Shown one piece after another: positions 62,798 through 64,000 of a stretch of DNA of 64,000 nt. The first letter of the stretch is position 1. Every line of letters begins with the position of its first letter. The position numbers and the translations under genes were made by a program. The DNA comes from Candidatus Kapaibacterium thiocyanatum (GTDB lineage Bacteria; Bacteroidota; Ignavibacteria; Kapaibacteriales; Kapaibacteriaceae). The notes beneath the pieces were generated by a model. The model was given only the letters and a program-made list of their open reading frames with translations, did no database searches and had not been told where the DNA came from. Location of the stretch: assembly GCA_001899175.1 (NCBI GenBank), contig MKVH01000024.1, positions 496,001 through 560,000 on the forward strand, given 5' to 3'.

Positions 62798-62818
62798 GTT
62801 GATAATTGATTGATCAAC
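62798..62818. promoter_or_regulatory. possible MarR operator upstream of the DoxX gene
   Basis: TTGATTGATCAA at 62806-62817 has the form TTGA-N4-TCAA, the same as the site in front of marR. A wider inverted repeat GTTGAT-N9-ATCAAC spans 62798-62818. It lies about 30-45 nt before the DoxX start. Confidence 0.5.
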
Positions 62819-62828
62819 TATCTGTGTT

Positions 62829-63323
62829 TTAAAAAAACCTTTCTCGCACGTCGGCGAGAATGGTGAGCAGTGATTTCAGGTCCGTCATGTCCATGGATTC
62901 GAGTGTCGTGTGATCGATCTTGTCCATCGCCGCATCCGACGAGAGGAGCAATTCTCGACCGGCTTCCGTGAGGCTGCACAGGACGACGCGTCTGTCGGTG
63001 GACATGCGCTCACGCTGGATGAGTTTCTTGGCTTCGAGCCGATCGAGGAGGCGCGTCATGCCCGGTGCATGTTCGATCAGCCTGTTGGCGATCTCCATCG
63101 TCTGCAGCGGCTCGCCGGCGCCTCTCAGGATCCGCAGCACATTGTACTGCTGGAAGGTGAGTCCGTACGGCTCGAGATCCCGTTCTGCCCGCGTCCTGAT
63201 CACGTCGGCCGTCTTCAGCAGGGAAACGAGCGTCTCCTGGCCGATCGACGAGAATGGTCTCGTCTGCCCGATGCTCTCGAGTAGTGATGGTTGTTGTTTC
63301 TTCACGACACGAACATACGACAA
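62829..63323 (-). CDS. MarR-family transcriptional regulator
   Basis: 164 residues. The winged helix-turn-helix runs from LTFQQYNVLRILRGAGEPLQ through TMEIANRLIEHAPGMTRLLD to the wing with the DRR signature (ERMSTDRRVVLCSLTEAG). No reactive N-terminal cysteine as in OhrR is visible. It probably represses itself and the DoxX gene, since both have a TTGA-N4-TCAA site upstream. The ligand is unknown. Confidence 0.92.
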   Translation of the reverse strand: MSYVRVVKKQQPSLLESIGQTRPFSSIGQETLVSLLKTADVIRTRAERDLEPYGLTFQQYNVLRILRGAGEPLQTMEIANRLIEHAPGMTRLLDRLEAKKLIQRERMSTDRRVVLCSLTEAGRELLLSSDAAMDKIDHTTLESMDMTDLKSLLTILADVRERFF

Positions 63324-63328
63324 TTTAT

Positions 63329-63340
63329 TTGACTAGTCAA
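63329..63340. promoter_or_regulatory. palindromic MarR operator upstream of marR
   Basis: TTGACTAGTCAA, a perfect 12-bp palindrome, 6 nt upstream of the marR ATG. It shares the TTGA-N4-TCAA form with the DoxX upstream site. Confidence 0.55.
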
Positions 63341-63418
63341 GTATCTACTTTCGAGCAAGGTACAGCTGCAGGAAAAGGGAAGTGATTCGAGGTCCAGGTT
63401 CATTGGCCCCCGGGCATG

Positions 63419-64000
63419 TCAGGGGATCGTTACTTCGAGGCCGTCGTAGGCCAGCCGGACGTTCGCCGGCAGTCGGGTTTCGCAGTCCGCATGCTTGATC
63501 TGATGCGAGATATGCGTGAGGTAGGTCTGCCCGGGCTGGAGCTCGTCGATGACGGCCAGGGCCTGCGATACCGTGAAGTGCGTCGGATGAGGTTCGTAAC
63601 GGAGACCGTCGAGGATGAGGGTGGACAGGCCCGTGAGCATGTCCATCGAGTCTCGGGAGATACTGTTGGTATCGGTACAGTAGGCGAGCGATCCGATGCG
63701 ATAGCCGTTCACGCGCATGGAGCCGTGCTTCATGGGAACGGGCTGGAGTGTGATGTCGCCGATGGTGAACGGGTCCGTATCGATGATATGGGTATCGACG
63801 GACGGGACAGCGGCACCACTCGGGGCGATCAGACCGAAGGCATAGGGGAACGTGTCGTGCAGGACATCGACGGTTTCCCGCATCGCATGGATGCGTATCG
63901 GACGGTTGTACCTGAAGTTGTACGGCCTGATGTCGTCGAACCCGCCGATATGGTCGAAGTGGTGATGCGTGAACACGATGCCGTCGATATCCATGATATC
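63419..64000 (-). CDS. MBL-fold metallo-hydrolase (partial, N-terminus off window)
   Basis: The frame enters from the right edge and is open for about 193 codons to the stop at 63419; an internal ATG at 63994 is probably not the true start. The zinc motif THHHFDHIGGFDDI fits metallo-beta-lactamase-fold enzymes of the PhnP type (phosphodiesterase/RNase Z branch), supported by PVPMKHGSMRVNGYRIG, AYCTDTNSIS and the C-terminal YLTHISHQIKHAD. PhnP-like members hydrolyse cyclic phosphates, but the substrate here cannot be fixed. Confidence 0.88.
   Translation of the reverse strand, partial: DIMDIDGIVFTHHHFDHIGGFDDIRPYNFRYNRPIRIHAMRETVDVLHDTFPYAFGLIAPSGAAVPSVDTHIIDTDPFTIGDITLQPVPMKHGSMRVNGYRIGSLAYCTDTNSISRDSMDMLTGLSTLILDGLRYEPHPTHFTVSQALAVIDELQPGQTYLTHISHQIKHADCETRLPANVRLAYDGLEVTIP

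Noticed and set aside
1-64000. tRNA, rRNA, CRISPR array, insertion sequence or prophage
   Set aside because: None was seen on reading the window; no arrays of regular repeats, transposase motifs or rRNA-like stretches. A small tRNA could be missed without a dedicated search (tRNAscan).

Overview
This is a 64 kb chromosomal window from a GC-rich (about 60 %), Gram-negative bacterium. Gene content and signals point to the Bacteroidota/Chlorobi side of the tree, and something like Ignavibacteria or Candidatus Kapabacteria would fit; this placement is inference. Supporting clues are exported proteins with Ig/FlgD-like C-terminal sorting domains of the type IX secretion kind, -7 promoter boxes of the form TAnnTTTG (the Bacteroidota primary sigma motif), a flavin-dependent thymidylate synthase, and a long SecA. 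Unlike typical Bacteroidota, many genes also carry clear Shine-Dalgarno sequences. Genes are densely packed with many 4-23 nt overlaps. I saw no rRNA, tRNA, CRISPR array, insertion sequence or prophage.

Layout. 1-3.5 kb: a ThuA/sugar-dehydrogenase fusion running off the left edge and two overlapping TetR regulators. 3.5-7.8 kb: lysS, a site-2-type membrane protease and a GT39-type glycosyltransferase. 7.8-11.9 kb (minus): corA, a cell-wall amidase and an MsbA-like ABC exporter. 11.9-18.6 kb: an RNA uracil methyltransferase, a subtilase with a sorting domain, an FlgD-fold protein and a four-domain ribosomal protein S1. 18.8-22.6 kb: rpsF-rplI (without rpsR) behind a structured leader, an epimerase-like protein and a 2-oxoacid dehydrogenase E2. 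22.7-29.1 kb: a tiny Cys-rich exported protein, dtd, a deaminase, an AIM24 protein, an M1-like metallopeptidase, thyX and a MauG-type dihaem protein. 29.1-37.3 kb: a nine-gene plus-strand surface-sugar operon with an unusual mix of GT-B transferase, SpsF cytidylyltransferase, split transketolase, class III aminotransferase, SDR, NeuB-like synthase lacking its SAF domain, fatty-acid-hydroxylase-like protein and LpxH-like phosphatase. 37.3-38.2 kb: two small stand-alone proteins. 38.3-46 kb (minus): a two-component system followed by a CzcCBA metal efflux system with a tandem repeat in the promoter gap. 46-50.7 kb: secA divergent from a small unknown gene plus a cysteine desulfurase. 50.7-54 kb: a YceI protein and a large Ig-domain exported protein. 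54-57.9 kb (minus): aminotransferase-HPPD-glutamate dehydrogenase, which reads as an aromatic amino-acid catabolic operon. 58-62 kb: asparaginase, alr, scpA and scpB, overlapping. 62-64 kb: a candidate small RNA, a DoxX protein and a MarR regulator sharing an operator motif, and an MBL-fold hydrolase running off the right edge.

The most interesting points are the 29-37 kb sugar operon (possibly a new keto-sugar acid pathway), the rpsF leader with a hairpin and a potential pseudoknot although rpsR is absent, a candidate anti-Shine-Dalgarno sRNA at about 62.14-62.30 kb, and the 10-bp direct repeat in front of the efflux genes.
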